A stretch of 64,000 bases of DNA, taken from Rhabdophis nuchalis (Eukaryota; Chordata; Lepidosauria; Squamata; Natricidae). The translations under genes were made by a program, and so were the position numbers. Below, in pieces: positions 49,041-61,100 of this stretch. The stretch covers positions 101,819,375 to 101,883,374 of the forward strand of contig CM077644.1 in assembly GCA_039707465.1 (NCBI GenBank), given 5' to 3'. How positions within the stretch are numbered: position 1 is the first letter of the stretch; every line of letters starts with the position of its first letter. The notes below the pieces were generated by a model. The model saw only the letters and a list, made by a program, of their open reading frames with translations. It had not been told where the DNA came from and ran no database searches.

Positions 49041-49239
49041 TCACTCTCACCCCCACACCTACCTTAAAGCTAACCCAATTTCACTTACCCCTCTGAGAGC
49101 TGGCTACAAAAGGGGGGAAGCTTCCGGGGGCTCCATTGAAGAGCAACTGACTTCCAGGAAGGCATCTTCGCACTGATAACTGGTAACTGACAGTAACTGA
49201 CACTTTAGCCTGCAGGGATGAAGTCATAAAGCCCAAGGA

Positions 49240-49909
49240 GATGACCAGCCTGTCTTTTCCTCCTATCAAAAGACACCTGCTACTCCACCTTTATGACCTA
49301 CACTCAGGCCACACAAATGTCTCTAGGAAGCTACCAAACCAATCACTAAAACTGCCTGCTTGTTATTTTTTGCATGGAAGCCATAGATCTTTGGATGTGG
49401 CTTGCCTTTTGTTATAAAAGCCCAACTAAGCACTTCAGCACTCGAGCAGCTTAACGGTCGGCTGTTTGCTTCTAAAGTCAGGGGTTGGAGGCAGACTTGA
49501 CTGTGTTTAGCAAAGACTTTGAAACAGATTGTCCCCTTGAAATCAACAGGACTGAATCTGACAGATCTCACTGATTTTAGTGAGATCCCATTGACTGGAA
49601 AGACCAAATGCTTTTAAAACCAAATTAGTCCGCCTGATCCATTTAGACCAGTTGCAATATATCCTTTGCATTGTTTTGTTTGAGATAGGAAAAATAATCT
49701 TCAAAATTTATTACTTTTGTAAAGTTCCAGCAGTTTTTCCCTGAGCCACTGAGATACCAAAGAGTGAGACTCGAGACGAGGCTTGCAAAAAGTATCAGCT
49801 TTTATTTATGGCCATATCAAAAGCTGGGTGACAAAACTATATCCCAAACATACAAACAAAAGCATGTAAGGAATAGCCACATCCTGGAAGAGTGGCTCAG
49901 AGTATTATA
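49240..49909. other. Intergenic, nothing recognised
   Basis: No repeat or coding frame supported. Confidence 0.5.
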
Positions 49910-50976
49910 TACCGCATTTTTCAGAGTATAAGATGCAACTTTTTTCCTCAAAAAAGAGGCTGAAAATCTGGGTAATCTTATATCTTATACACTGAATACA
50001 GCACTTTTTGCCTCCTCAAGCCCCCTTCACCACATTAGCCTTATGGAGGCTTTGCAGACAGCTCCTGGGGGCTGGGAAGGGCAGAAATGTGCAAAAAATG
50101 GGCTGTTTTTGCCCCCCCCCCCAGCAGCACTCTATAAGCCTCCATAAGGCTAGGCATGCAAAAAACAGCCCGTTTTTTGCTCATTTTTGCCCCCACCCAG
50201 GAGCACTCTGTAAGGCCCCCCCCAAGACTATTCATGCCTTTTTTTGGAAAAAAAATGGGCCCATTTTTGCGAAAAACGGGCCACTTTTCGGAGGTTTGCA
50301 GAGTGCAAAAACTCCCCCCCCCCTTTTGGAAACTCTTTGATTGATGAGAATTACTTTGATCAAGTGCTGTGCCAGCAGAAACACCTACCTATCTACTGTA
50401 TTTCTCTCTCTCTCTTTATCCCTCTATCTCCCTACTTATCTACCTACTCTCTCTATCTCCCTACCTACTGTATTTCTCTCTATTTCTCTCTCTCTCTATC
50501 CCTTTATACCTACCTAACTCTCTCCCTACCTACTATTTTTCTCTATTTCTCTCTCTCTATCCCTCTACCTACCAACCTACCTACTCCCTCTCTCTCCCTA
50601 CCTATCTTTATTCCTTTATCTACCTACCTAACTACTCTTTCTCTCCCTATTTACTGTATTTCTCTCTATCTCTATTTCTCTCTCTCTCTCTCTCTCCTTC
50701 TACCTACCTACCTACACACACTCTCTCTACCTACCTATTTCCCTACCTATTTCTTTCTCTCTCTCTCTCCCTTCCTCCCTCCCTCCCTCTCTCTCTGTCT
50801 CTTTATCTACCTCCCTCCTTCCCTAACTACTCTCTGTCTCTTCCTACCTACTACTGTATTTCTGTCTCTCTCCCTCCCTCTCTCTATCTACCTACCTCCT
50901 TTTTAAAAAAATTGCCTCTTCAAAACCTTGGTGCGTCTTATACTCCGGTGCGTCTTATACTCTGAAAAATACAGTA
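49910..50976. mobile_element. TIR DNA element of the ACCGTATTTTT family, about 1.07 kb
   Basis: Left TACCGCATTTTTCAGAGTAT and right ATACTCTGAAAAATACAGTA are inverted. The left half has diverged repeats around AAACAGCCCGTTTTTTGC. The right half is a CTAC/CTCT array of about 520 bp. No transposase ORF is recognised. Confidence 0.78.
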
Positions 50977-51539
50977 CCTGTCAGGCAGATAGAAACAAAG
51001 TTTATCCAATCGGAGGCAAAGATTCGTTACCAACGTGATCTTTAAAGCGTTCTTTGGTTCTCCGTCTACTTTATCTATGGAGTATTCCTATAGCCTTCTG
51101 TAGGGGGTGGCTGTTCCCCTTTGCCAAGTTGTTTTTCGGCAGAATGCTTTAAGAATTTATGAGCCAGGAAAACTCCCTAGTTTGGTTTCTTTATCTATAC
51201 AGTTTGATATTCCCGTGTAACAATTTCTTCTACTAGCTTTCAAGTTTTGAAGCCAAGAATAGAAGCGAGACACAGCAGTATTAAGGTTATAATTTGCTAT
51301 GCTAGAACTAATTTCTGACAGTATACAATAATATAAGCAGAAGCCAATATTGATTCATATTGATTCATATACTCCTTCACTTTCTTCTGCGGTTTGAAGT
51401 CTCTGTCTTCCACATATATATAACTCTGTCTCTGTGCTGTTTAAGGGGTATTACTAGTATGGGAATTAAAAACTGTTTAAGTTAGTTTAGGAATTAATTA
51501 CTGTTTATTTAAGGGACTGCCTCTTGGGTAAGACAGTCT

Positions 51540-51600
51540 TGCCTTCTGGGAAATGTAGTTTTATGTCACGTGGTCATGCCTGTGCTTCTGATTGGCCACT
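51540..51600. promoter_or_regulatory. Promoter-like motif cluster, possibly in an LTR
   Basis: The complement of TTCTGGGAAATGTAGTT (51544-51560) resembles the ZNF143/THAP11 site ACTACAATTCCCAGAA. CACGTG (51567-51572) is an E-box and GATTGG (51590-51595) a CCAAT-type box. AATAAA follows about 115 bp later near 51708. It is 0.8-1 kb upstream of the proposed DDX59 exon 1. It may be a solo LTR or an alternative promoter. Confidence 0.4.
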
Positions 51601-51947
51601 GGAGGCTTACTGGGAGTAATTCTGCCGTTTTTTCATAATGGGATAGATTAGGATCAATCAGAAGAATCTCTTCATGACTGTAAGTTACTGATTTGAGAAT
51701 GCCTGATAATAAATCTGATCTGCTTGAACCTTTGCGTAAAGTTTCTGTCTGAGAAGAGCGATCGTATGCTTGCCTTGGATCAGAACAGTCACCTTGTCTT
51801 ATTTCGTGAGTGATGCTCCTTCTGTTTCCCCCCATCGAAGAAGCAATGGTCTATAAACAGTTGAGTGACAGTGGTCGTGAAATATGGGGATGAAATTAAA
51901 CTGCACGCAAACTTATTTTAGGGAATCAATCTTTTTGTATGCACCAG

Positions 51948-52021
51948 TGACAGGGCCTCCTGCTTGTGCAGGGGCGTGGACTAGAAAAGGTCCCTTCCAA
52001 CTCTTGTTATTTTGTTATTTG
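51948..52021 (+). mobile_element. CR1 3' end
   Basis: CTTGTGCAGGGG, GTGGACTAG and GGTCCCTTCCAACTC, followed by a short TTGTTATT tail repeat. This is the standard CR1 3' end on the plus strand. Confidence 0.8.
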
Positions 52022-52379
52022 GGAGAACAAAGGAGCCTTTGTCCCCTAGGGGACTACAGAAAGCTAAATGTCACGTTGTGGTGGGGAACGATGAGTAATA
52101 AAATGAAACGCTCATGAAAGGGGTGATTGGAGACAACAACCGCTTTATCCTCCCCCCCCCCTGCCCCTTTGTTAGGAAATATTTGGGCTGCAAAACTTCA
52201 AACGACCACTAGATGGAGCAGCAACGGATAGTAAACTTTGATCTTCTGTCTGGCTTTCCATTTCATGCACCACCAGCCGCTTCGGAAAAGCAGGGAATTA
52301 GCAGGCTTTTATAGAGGACAAAACGTGCCTTTGGTTTGCATGAGTGGTTGGCTTCCAAGGAAACCTTGGCTGCTTAAAA

Positions 52380-52534
52380 AAGACGTGCTCGCATTTTATG
52401 CAGACCGCCGGCGGTTGCTCAGGACGCAGCCCGCGTTTCCAAGAGGAACCGGAAATGAAGGGCCGGAAAGATCAGCCTCTTTTTTTTTCTACCTCGGAGA
52501 ATCCGAGGCGCCGTGACGATGGCTAGAACGACAG
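52380..52534 (+). promoter_or_regulatory. DDX59: Probable DDX59 promoter and noncoding exon 1
   Basis: A small GC-rich island 4.8 kb upstream of the coding start. It has two ETS-type sites on the plus strand, ACCGGAAAT (52448-52456) and GGCCGGAAAG (52461-52470), typical of TATA-less housekeeping promoters. A usable splice donor, GACAG|GTTAAG, follows at 52534/52535. Joining it to the acceptor at 57286/57287 gives a sensible leader. The transcription start is not determined, and the exon is inferred, not shown. Confidence 0.6.
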
Positions 52535-52924
52535 GTTAAGTGTTGGGGGAAGCGGAGAGGGATCGGTCTCCTGTACGCTGGAGGACGGACTTTGTGGTAG
52601 GATGGTTAAGGAAGCCTGAATCGCTTTCCACGGGAAACTGGGTGCGTCGGTCGCTGTTGTTGCAAATGCCCCCCCCCCCCCCCCCCCGCTTGCTTGCTGG
52701 CTGCCTTTTGTATTGGGCCACCGCTTCAGCCTTTTGGGTCGCTTTGTCTATATCTGCGGTCATGTGCTAGAGAGAGTATCGGATCCGATGGGAGAATCGC
52801 TTGAGATACATTGATGACAGGTCTATGGGCTGATTTGCAGTAAGTTGGCAACGATTTTTGAATTGTTAAAGTTGGGAGCTATTTTTAACTTAAAAGTAAA
52901 TATCGCCTAGATGCTTAGCTTACT

Positions 52925-53047
52925 TCAAGGTTGACTCAGCCTCCCGTTCCTTCCGTGGTGGATAAAACGAGGACCCAGATCTCTGTAAACTGCTTAGAGT
53001 GCTGTAAAGCCCAATGAAGCGATATATAAGGCTAAATGCTATTGCTA
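52925..53047 (+). mobile_element. 3' part of the tRNA/L2-tail SINE
   Basis: AAGGTTGACTCAGCCTCCCG through AAGCGATATATAAGGCTAAA, ending in a GCTATT-type tail. It is the same 3' region as the complete copy at 4712-4924. It lies in DDX59 intron 1. Confidence 0.7.
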
Positions 53048-53189
53048 TTATGGCATGACTACTTTGCCGTTTTATTGCATTGATCTGATCTGTGTGCTGC
53101 TCTCTAATTACACGTTACATTTTTTATTAGTACATTGACCTGCTGTGCACAGAACATGGATCCAGGGCTTCCACTGATTTTTATTATTT

Positions 53190-53490
53190 ATTTATTTATT
53201 TGATTTGTTTATCGTTTACAAGATAATAGGTATCAGAATAAACATGAGTATAAATGAAATGGATACAAATAAATGGGGACAGTAGGACAGGGATGGTAGG
53301 CATGATGATTCACGTATGCACCCTCCCCCCACCTCTTAGGAATGGGTTGAGGTCAATACTAGTAGACGGTTTAAGGTAAAAATTATGGCAATTTGAAGAT
53401 GTAACAACAGAGTTAGATAGAGCATTCCAGGCATTGACCACTCTGTTGCTAAAGTCGTATTTTCTGCAATCAAGTTTGGAGCGGTTTACA
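53190..53490 (-). mobile_element. Non-LTR retrotransposon C-terminal fragment
   Basis: Minus-strand translation gives LNVNRSKLDCRKYDFSNRVV followed by NAWNALSNSVVTSSNC, the C-terminal end of a LINE ORF2 (NRVVNxWNxLPxSVV pattern). It is followed by a 3' region ending in an AAAT repeat. It abuts the GAAG/TTCC array at 53497. Confidence 0.65.
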
Positions 53491-53496
53491 TTGAGT

Positions 53497-53565
53497 TTCC
53501 TTCCTTCCTTCCTTCCTTCCTTCCTTCCTTCCTTCCTTCCTTCCTTCCTTCCTTCCTTCCTTCCT
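53497..53565. repeat. (TTCC)n microsatellite
   Basis: About 17 copies of TTCC, followed to 53690 by an imperfect C/T-rich tract. It lies in DDX59 intron 1. Confidence 0.92.
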
Positions 53566-53884
53566 TTCTTCATTTTCTCCCTCCCTTTTTGTCTTTCTTT
53601 CTTTCTCCTTCCTTCCCTTTCTTTTTCTCCCTCCCCTCCCCTCCTCTCTCTCTCTCCTTCCTTCCTTTTTTCTTTTTCCCTTCCTGTGAAGAACCCCAGA
53701 AGGTCTTTAGTAGGAGGAAGAAAAGCCAGATATTTTGAAACTGAGAACATGTCCATTGATCATCTGGCATTCTTAGAGCTCCACTATTGATTAGCTTAGC
53801 CCGAGGAAGGATAGCTAGCAGCATTTTCAATAAGCTCTCAACTCAACCTCAGTGCACTTGGGGATCCCCAAATGGTGAGGATTT

Positions 53885-53985
<101 letters not shown>

Positions 53986-53999
53986 TTTCTCCCTTGAAA

Positions 54000-54456
54000 C
54001 CCCCCCTGCAGCCAGTTTTTGATCCCAGGGGGCTGCAGAGACGCTTATTGGGCACCCCACTGCACCCTGTTTTGGGCCTAGCAGGCCTCCCTGAAGCCGC
54101 CTGGAAGCCATAATGGGGCTCGTGGGGACTCCTGGAAGGGGCGGGGGAAAGTAAGGTTACAAGCATGGTGGGGATGGGTGGGGGGGTGCAGCAAGCTCCG
54201 GGGGAGGGGCTAGCACGACTTACCTGTAGGCAGGAGGAGGCAGCTCAGTTGGGCGTAGGGCAGGCACCACGTGGGAACTTGGAAGGCAGCTTAGGCAGGC
54301 AAGCTGCCCGGGAGGTGAAGAGTGACTGAGTTGGGCGGGCAAGTGACCGGGGACCGGTTTGGATGCGTGGCCAGTCTGGTGTCCCTCCGACCCAGGCTCA
54401 ATTTCCACTATTGGTTCGCCCAAACTGATGTGAACCGGTAGGAACCCACCTCTGGT
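54000..54456 (+). repeat. Unclassified GC-rich repeat ending CCCACCTCTGG
   Basis: A GC-rich block following the TTTC array. The right end TGTGAACCGGTAGGAACCCA leads into CCTCTGG and is shared with 3405-3568. Open frames here are not supported as genes. Confidence 0.5.
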
Positions 54457-55119
54457 CCACGCACCTGGCTCTGATGAATGGACCTTAGATTGGATTAAAA
54501 TAAAAATGAAAATAAAGCCTACCCTGTTTTAATTCAGAACATCATATATTGCATATGTGTAAGGTGCATGAAGACAGCCTTTTGTCTTTTTCCTCAGCAG
54601 TATTATTTTATAAATATTGTAAATCAAAACTCATGTTCTATAATAACTACAATTGCTTAATTGATTAAGTAGTGGGTCTTATTTAGAAATCATTTTGGCC
54701 TTTATGATTTTAATGTTAGTTATTTACTCATTTTTTGTGGAACCATCTTTATAGTGATTATAAGGGGGATATTAACTGCTACTCATAATCTGTTTAAAAA
54801 CAACTGTTATGAAATAACATTAGTAAAGGAGAAAGTTCCCATCTTCTCTCCATCTGAAAATATGGGATCAGCAACCTCTAGTATTAACAAAGATCATGGT
54901 TCATTTATTCTGTGTCGTTTCCAGAGGACCATAATAAAGAAAGGCTGGAAAAGGTCAGCCTGTATGAACTTTGGGGATTTTCTTTTTTTAATTTCATAGA
55001 AAGAAACAGGCAATCAGAAGAGAACATTTGGGTTAACATGAGGATGTGCTGATTTCACTCAACTTGTAAATCCTATTTTAGAGGCTCAGTGGGGATAAAC
55101 TGACAATAAGATAATGTAT
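54457..55119. other. DDX59 intron 1, nothing recognised
   Basis: AT-rich and without clear repeats. Confidence 0.5.
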
Positions 55120-55129
55120 AATTCATGAC

Positions 55130-55575
55130 TTTTTTTTTTTAATTGCAAAAGTTTTATTGGTTTTTACAAATTTTTTCAAGTAGGGTAGAGTATGGTGAAA
55201 TACAGAAATATTTTGAGAACTTTCGCGTCGAGATCGTTGGCCCCTCCAGGGCTTCTTAATAAGACATTGGTGATACATTTTTCAATAATACTACAAGGTG
55301 AAAATAAATGCATACATCATAAATTCTAAATTCCATGCTGGCAGTCGTGTACAAACATCCAGATAAAATTTTTACTGTATTAATAAAGATAAAAGTCATT
55401 TTTTTGATCTAAGTCTCTTAGCAATTATGTCTTCTTGTTCTCCTTCCTGGCCCCCAGTGGGCGGGGCCGTGGCCCCCTCTGCCCCTCCCGGATCTTCCCC
55501 CAGGGTAGAGGAGTGTTTTTTAAGAAAGGCTTCCACCTCAGCAACTGTTTTAATCCTTCCTCTTCCTCCTTCCCA
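55130..55575 (-). mobile_element. 5'-truncated poly(A) LINE (L1-like) insertion
   Basis: On the minus strand an open frame gives VEAFLKKHSSTLGED and ends IIAKRLRSKK before TGA. A 3' UTR of about 250 bp follows, then AATAAAA and a poly(A) tail (T run at 55130-55141). AATTCATGAC is present on both sides (55120-55129 and 55576-55585), a target-site duplication. The tail and TSD indicate L1-type insertion; the peptide is not firmly assigned. Confidence 0.65.
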
Positions 55576-55998
55576 AATTCATGACAACTTTTTGATGCAT
55601 GTAATATCGGGAGTGGAGAAAATACCACAGTGAGGCTTGGAACTGGAAAAAAAAATGAGTGGGGCCTCAGTTTTTCTAGCCACTGATGCAAATATTATTA
55701 TTATTTCAATGAAAATGACCTTGGGTTATAACTGTATTGCTTCCAAGCAATGGGTGCTTTGTATTTGAAGAACAATATATTACTGATTTGGTACACTACT
55801 GAGTTGCTTTAAAAAACAACTTGTTTCTTAAACTAATTTTAGATTCTGAGACAGAGATTATATTATTAATTTAGAAATAAATGTTTGCCTCAGTCATTTA
55901 AACAAATACTAAACTGTGAGCACTGTCCAGAAAGCAATGGAAGATGCCTTGTATTTAATGACACAGTATTCTTTCCTATTACCACAGCCTCTGCTCGT

Positions 55999-56679
55999 TA
56001 CCGTATTTTTTGGAGTATAAAACGCTCCGGAATATAAGACATACCTTAGTTTTTGGGAAGGAAAATAAGAAGGAAAAAAATTCTGCCTCTGCCTACCAAC
56101 AGCCATGGTATTCAGCTGGCTAGCTTCCTGACTTGGCACACATGTTAACAAGGTCAGCCAATGAATAGGCATAGCAACTAAGTCAGCCAATGAAGACTAA
56201 TTGGATTCTGAAACAGTATTTGCCATGTGAGCCACAAGGAGACAGGAAGAAGTCTGGCTTAGCTGAGAACTGAAAGTGAAACTGCTTGTGTTTTGTTTGT
56301 ATTTACTGCCACCGTGGAAAACCTGCTTTTGGTATTGTATTGTATATTATTATTATTTTGAATCCTGCTGAATCAGTTACTTTTGTTTGATTTCTGAATG
56401 TGATTGCTGCTGCAAACTCTGACCCGCCAGGTCAGCTTCAGCACTTATTGCAGCCTGATTCGGCACAGTTGATTGGCAGGTGGATTGGACTGCCTGAATA
56501 CCTCCAATCAGCTGTTCCAGGCTGCAGGGATTGCTACAGACCATTGCTGCCTCCATGCCTCGCGTTTTTGGCCTCTGGTGGGAGTGGGTGGGGCTACATT
56601 CAGTATATAAGATGCACCCAAATTTTCACTTTCTTTTTTTGGGGGAAAAGGTGCGTCTTATACTCTGAAAAATACGGTA
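55999..56679. mobile_element. TIR DNA element of the ACCGTATTTTT family, 681 bp
   Basis: TACCGTATTTTTTGGAGTAT at the left and ATACTCTGAAAAATACGGTA at the right. The interior is unlike that of the 49910 copy and has no AGGT array. It lies in DDX59 intron 1. Confidence 0.82.
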
Positions 56680-56872
56680 AATAGCTATTGCAACAAAATT
56701 GCCAGATATTTTATTTCTTCATGTTAAAACTGGAGCAGTTGCAGCCCTTCATAGATCCATAATAAACAACCAACCAAAAAGAGTAAACTAACCTAAAACT
56801 ATGCTCATCGTTTCAATTATCAGAAAAATATTTATGGATGGATTTGATTTTAAAAAATCCCATCTCTTAGAA

Positions 56873-57003
56873 CATAGGTGTCAAACCGACCGAGTCATAT
56901 TGATAGCGTGTGACATTATGATGTTTTTTGCCTTTGTGGAGCTGCTTTGGGCATGGCCTGCGCCTGACGCATCTGGCCTGCAGGTCGCCAGTTTGACACC
57001 CTG
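56873..57003. mobile_element. Short hAT element just upstream of DDX59 exon 2
   Basis: TIRs GGTGTCAAAC and GTTTGACACC, with a perfect 8-bp TSD TCTTAGAA (56865-56872, 57004-57011). It ends about 280 bp before the exon 2 acceptor. Confidence 0.85.
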
Positions 57004-57297
57004 TCTTAGAAGATAATGGGCTTTACTTCCAAGATTAACTCAGTACTCTGCTACTTTTCTAACTGTTATTTAAATGCTGTAAAATGATCCATGAACTCCA
57101 GGTTTAAATAACTCTTCCACATGATAAAATTAATAGACTCTAACCACAGCTTATGTGATTCCAATTCAAATAAACTTACTCCTGTACAAATGGAGAATAA
57201 TCTATTCTTTGAGCTTCCTGTTGCCCTTGCTGGATCATATGGAAATGTTAATTGCCAGTTCTAATGATTGTATATTTTCATGATAGGTTGTTGAAGA

Positions 57298-58110
57298 ATG
57301 TTTGTTCCCAGATCTCTCAAAGTCAAGAGGAATGCTGTTGATGAGGAGTGTTGTGTCACCAAAAAACCCAAATCTTCCCACAATGAATATGCATCTGAAA
57401 AGCCTACAGAAGAGATTGGAGATTCGAGGTCTGACATCATAAATGCAGCAACTGTTGAGACTGATTCATTGAAATCAATAGAAGGACACAGTGCGCCACA
57501 GATATTTTTAGATTCAACTCTGGACCCTACTGAATCAGAGACAGAAAACAATGAGGACTCTTGCGATACAGAAGAACCCATAAAATCTTTCAGTAAAACT
57601 CAGCGCTGGCCACAATCTGGGGAACCTGTATGCGTTGTCTGTGGTCGGTATGGGGAGTACATCTGTGACAAGACTGATGAAGATGTATGTAGTTTGGAAT
57701 GTAAAGCCAAGCACCTTCTACAATTCAAAGGAGAGGAGGAAAGCTCAAAGCCTACTAAGAGTGAACAAGCCATCTCTCATCCCACCTTACCTGATGCTGC
57801 TTATGCATACGAAGAGAATGAATTCGTGTTAAGCCTTGAGGATGAACAGATTGAAGGTTTAAAACAGCAGCTGGGCATAGCTGTTGAAGGGCAAGGAGTT
57901 GCAAGACCCATTGTTGAGTTTGAACATTGTGGCTTCCCAGAAATTCTCAGCAGCAATTTAAAAAAAGCAGGCTATGAAGTTCCAACCCCTGTCCAGATGC
58001 AGATGATTCCAGTTGGGTTACAGGGCAGGGATATTGTGGCAACTGCTGACACCGGCTCAGGGAAAACTGCAGCTTTCCTGCTTCCTGTTATAATTAAAGC
58101 TTCAGAAGAG
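57298..58110 (+). CDS. DDX59: DDX59 coding exon 1 (gene exon 2): zf-HIT, Q motif, motif I
   Basis: The exon begins at 57287 after an acceptor CATGATAG. The ATG at 57298 starts [11 protein letters not shown], the family N-terminus. Residues 1-110 are acidic and serine-rich with little recognisable structure. The zf-HIT cluster is at 112-139. Residues 205-271 start RecA domain 1 with GYEVPTPVQ and [10 protein letters not shown]. The donor is GAAGAG|GTAACC at 58110/58111. Confidence 0.95.
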
Positions 58111-61100
58111 GTAACCTTTGTTCATTGAGAGGATCCATGTTTATTGAGAATAATTGTTCAGAGCATTCCAATGCATTTGAGAAATTCTGCATAAGATCTC
58201 AAACTTTGCTGTTTTCCAGAGAAACTATGCGTGTACACTTAAAAAAAAAAAAAGGTTCTGTCTTTCTGTCATCTCACTTAAAATATTTGTGATGTTCACG
58301 TGAACATGTTTTGTGGAAGAAACTTATACCTGGGGAAATTTAAATGTTAATACATCTGAAGACTGGATTAAAAAAAACCATAATGATTACAATGAAAGCA
58401 TAAGCAAATCTTCCCATCTTCAAATGACTTCTTTCCTTCTACTTGCTCTCACTTCTGCACTTAAGGCAGAATATTGGTGTAGTGGTGTATACCGCTCGAA
58501 TATGTTAAACATGGTATAACTACTGACATCCCTAGATGAACTATGTAGTGATGGTGTTGAGTTGGTTAGATATAAATTAACCCCTCTCACATTTTATTTT
58601 TCTGAAATTTTTAATCAAAGGAAAAATCAGTAACCTATTATTTGTTTTTTTTGTGCTTTTTAAGACTGACACTTTGTCTGCTCTTATTCTGACACCAACA
58701 AGAGAATTAGCTATACAGATAGAGAAGCAAGCTAAAGAGCTCATGATTGGTCTACCGAATATGAGAACCGTTCTTCTGGTTGGAGGATTGCCTTTACCGC
58801 CCCAGCTTCATCGCCTGAAGCAAAATGTTAAGGTAAATCACATTAAGTTATATCCTTAAGGTCTGAATGAGCAATTGATGCAGTTTATGTTTAGAGTGGC
58901 ATAAAAGTCAGAGAACCTGATTGAAATGGTGTGTCTATTTTACTGGCAAGTTCCAGAGTAGCAGATAATTATTTTCAAAGCTGGACCATAAAGGAAAAAG
59001 AAAACAAACTTTCTCCCTCTTCTCCTTCATTCATTCACTCAGCAAATTAATTAAAACTTCGTTATGAGTAAAACACCCAAACTTCATAAAACGAACAGTA
59101 TTATGATACTATAAACGTTATAGTAAAGCAAGAGATAGTCCATGATTCATTGCTTCCATCTTTTCAAAGACAAAGCCTTTTAGCATAGAGAAATTTGTAG
59201 TATTTGCCCTCTAACATTGCTAACAGTAATGCAGTTCCTTGTAGGATTCACAGTTCTTCACAGAATTAAGTAACAGCTGTGGTTTGAAGAGTTTTGCACA
59301 GCACCATCTTATACCTTAATTGTACCCACTGCTGGATGTGGAGGTTTTTCTCAAAGTTATTCATATTTCAATCAAGTGATTGGATTACTGCAGTGTGTGT
59401 TCTACATGGGTCTGCTTTTAGTGCTCACTCAGAAGCTCCAATTATTCTAGAAAGCAGCAGAACAAGTAGTTCTGTATGTGCATTGATAGGTCCACATATA
59501 ATATCTCTACTCTGCAAACTGCACCAGCTATCCCACAAAGCAAGAGTCTTGGATTAGATATCTTTTCCATTTCCAACCCCCTGAGCTTGCCCATAAAGAA
59601 TAGCTGATCAATAGTATTGAAGGCTTCTGGCAGATTAAGGAGAACCAGGATTGATGTACCATTTCCACCTAGGTTTAGCATATGTGATCAATGCTAGGTC
59701 CTTTGGCCTGCAGCATGACATCCTTCTTAGTAATCGTCCTTTAAAATGAAAATGAAGACAGGCCAGAACTTATCCAACTGAGTTTGGTCCCCAAATGATT
59801 TCTTCAACTTCCTTAAATGCAGGCAAGATCACTCTTTCTCTTAAAAGTATTCACTTTTGGACGCAGTCACATACCAACCAAGAATGGCCTGGATATCAAA
59901 TACTGGTAGATACAGATGTTCAAAGAATCTATCCCTTTTCTCCAGTAATAGGATCAAACTTTTCCCAGATAACCACATCGGCCCATATCCCAACTACATC
60001 CACAGAACCACTACACCCATCTCCAAGCAAATCTAAGTAAATTTTATGTTCCATGTGCTGTGAAAAATCCTGTTTTTCAAATTTAAACATTTTTTCACTT
60101 TGGATATTTGATTTAATAAGTTTGTTGGAAGTTATAATAACAATGAATTTATTTATTTTCTATTATTTGTATTTCCTGCCTTTATTTTAGGTAATCATAG
60201 CAACACCTGGAAGGCTCCGAGAAATTCTAAAGCAATCATCTATTCAACTTCATAATATTAAAATTGCTGTTGTTGATGAGGTAAGTGTATATTATTTTTC
60301 AAAAAAATTTGGGGATAGTCACTAGTGTAATGACTCTTCTATTTTGAGGAGGGAGGTTAAATGAATCTTTTTGTGTACAGTAATTAAACACACGGTGGGC
60401 AAAGTATTATAGTTTTAATACTGTAGCTTATGCATGATTAGATTTTTAGCATGTTTGGATTAATTTAGCTTGACATGTAATTCAGTAGTATCTCAAGACC
60501 TTTTCAACTGTCAATTTTTGAAGATAATGTTCCAGCAGTTACAAATTACAACTGAAGATCTTCTTGGCAAAGAGAGAGCTGAGTGTATAAAAGAGTTACT
60601 TTCCCCTACTTTGGTAGGCATTGAAATAGACCAAATTTTAAACAACATAATTATTGTTGACAGAAGCAGTGGGCAGAAAAGAGACATAATTCGAGATACT
60701 GGGAATATGTACTTCCTAGCCAGATTGTCTTTGTTACTCAAAAAAGCACTACTGTAATATATATTTTCCACTACAATCACTATATAAAAGAATGCGCTTT
60801 CTCTCTCTATGGCATCGATGTTCAAAACCATCTGCCAGCATGATTATTGCTGGCAGATGAAATTCTCACAATACTGAAGTAGTTAAGTTTGGGAAGTGCT
60901 GATCTGAAAGCCCAGATAGATGTTGCTAATAAATGTAAAAGGTTTTCAAATCAAGAAGAAGAAAACACTAGTTAATCCATTTCTTTGTTTAAAATAGGTT
61001 GATACCATGCTAAAGATGGGCTTCCAGCAGCAGGTGTTAGAAATTTTGGAAAATATTCCCAATGATCATCAAACCCTCTTGGTGTCAGCCACAATGCCTT

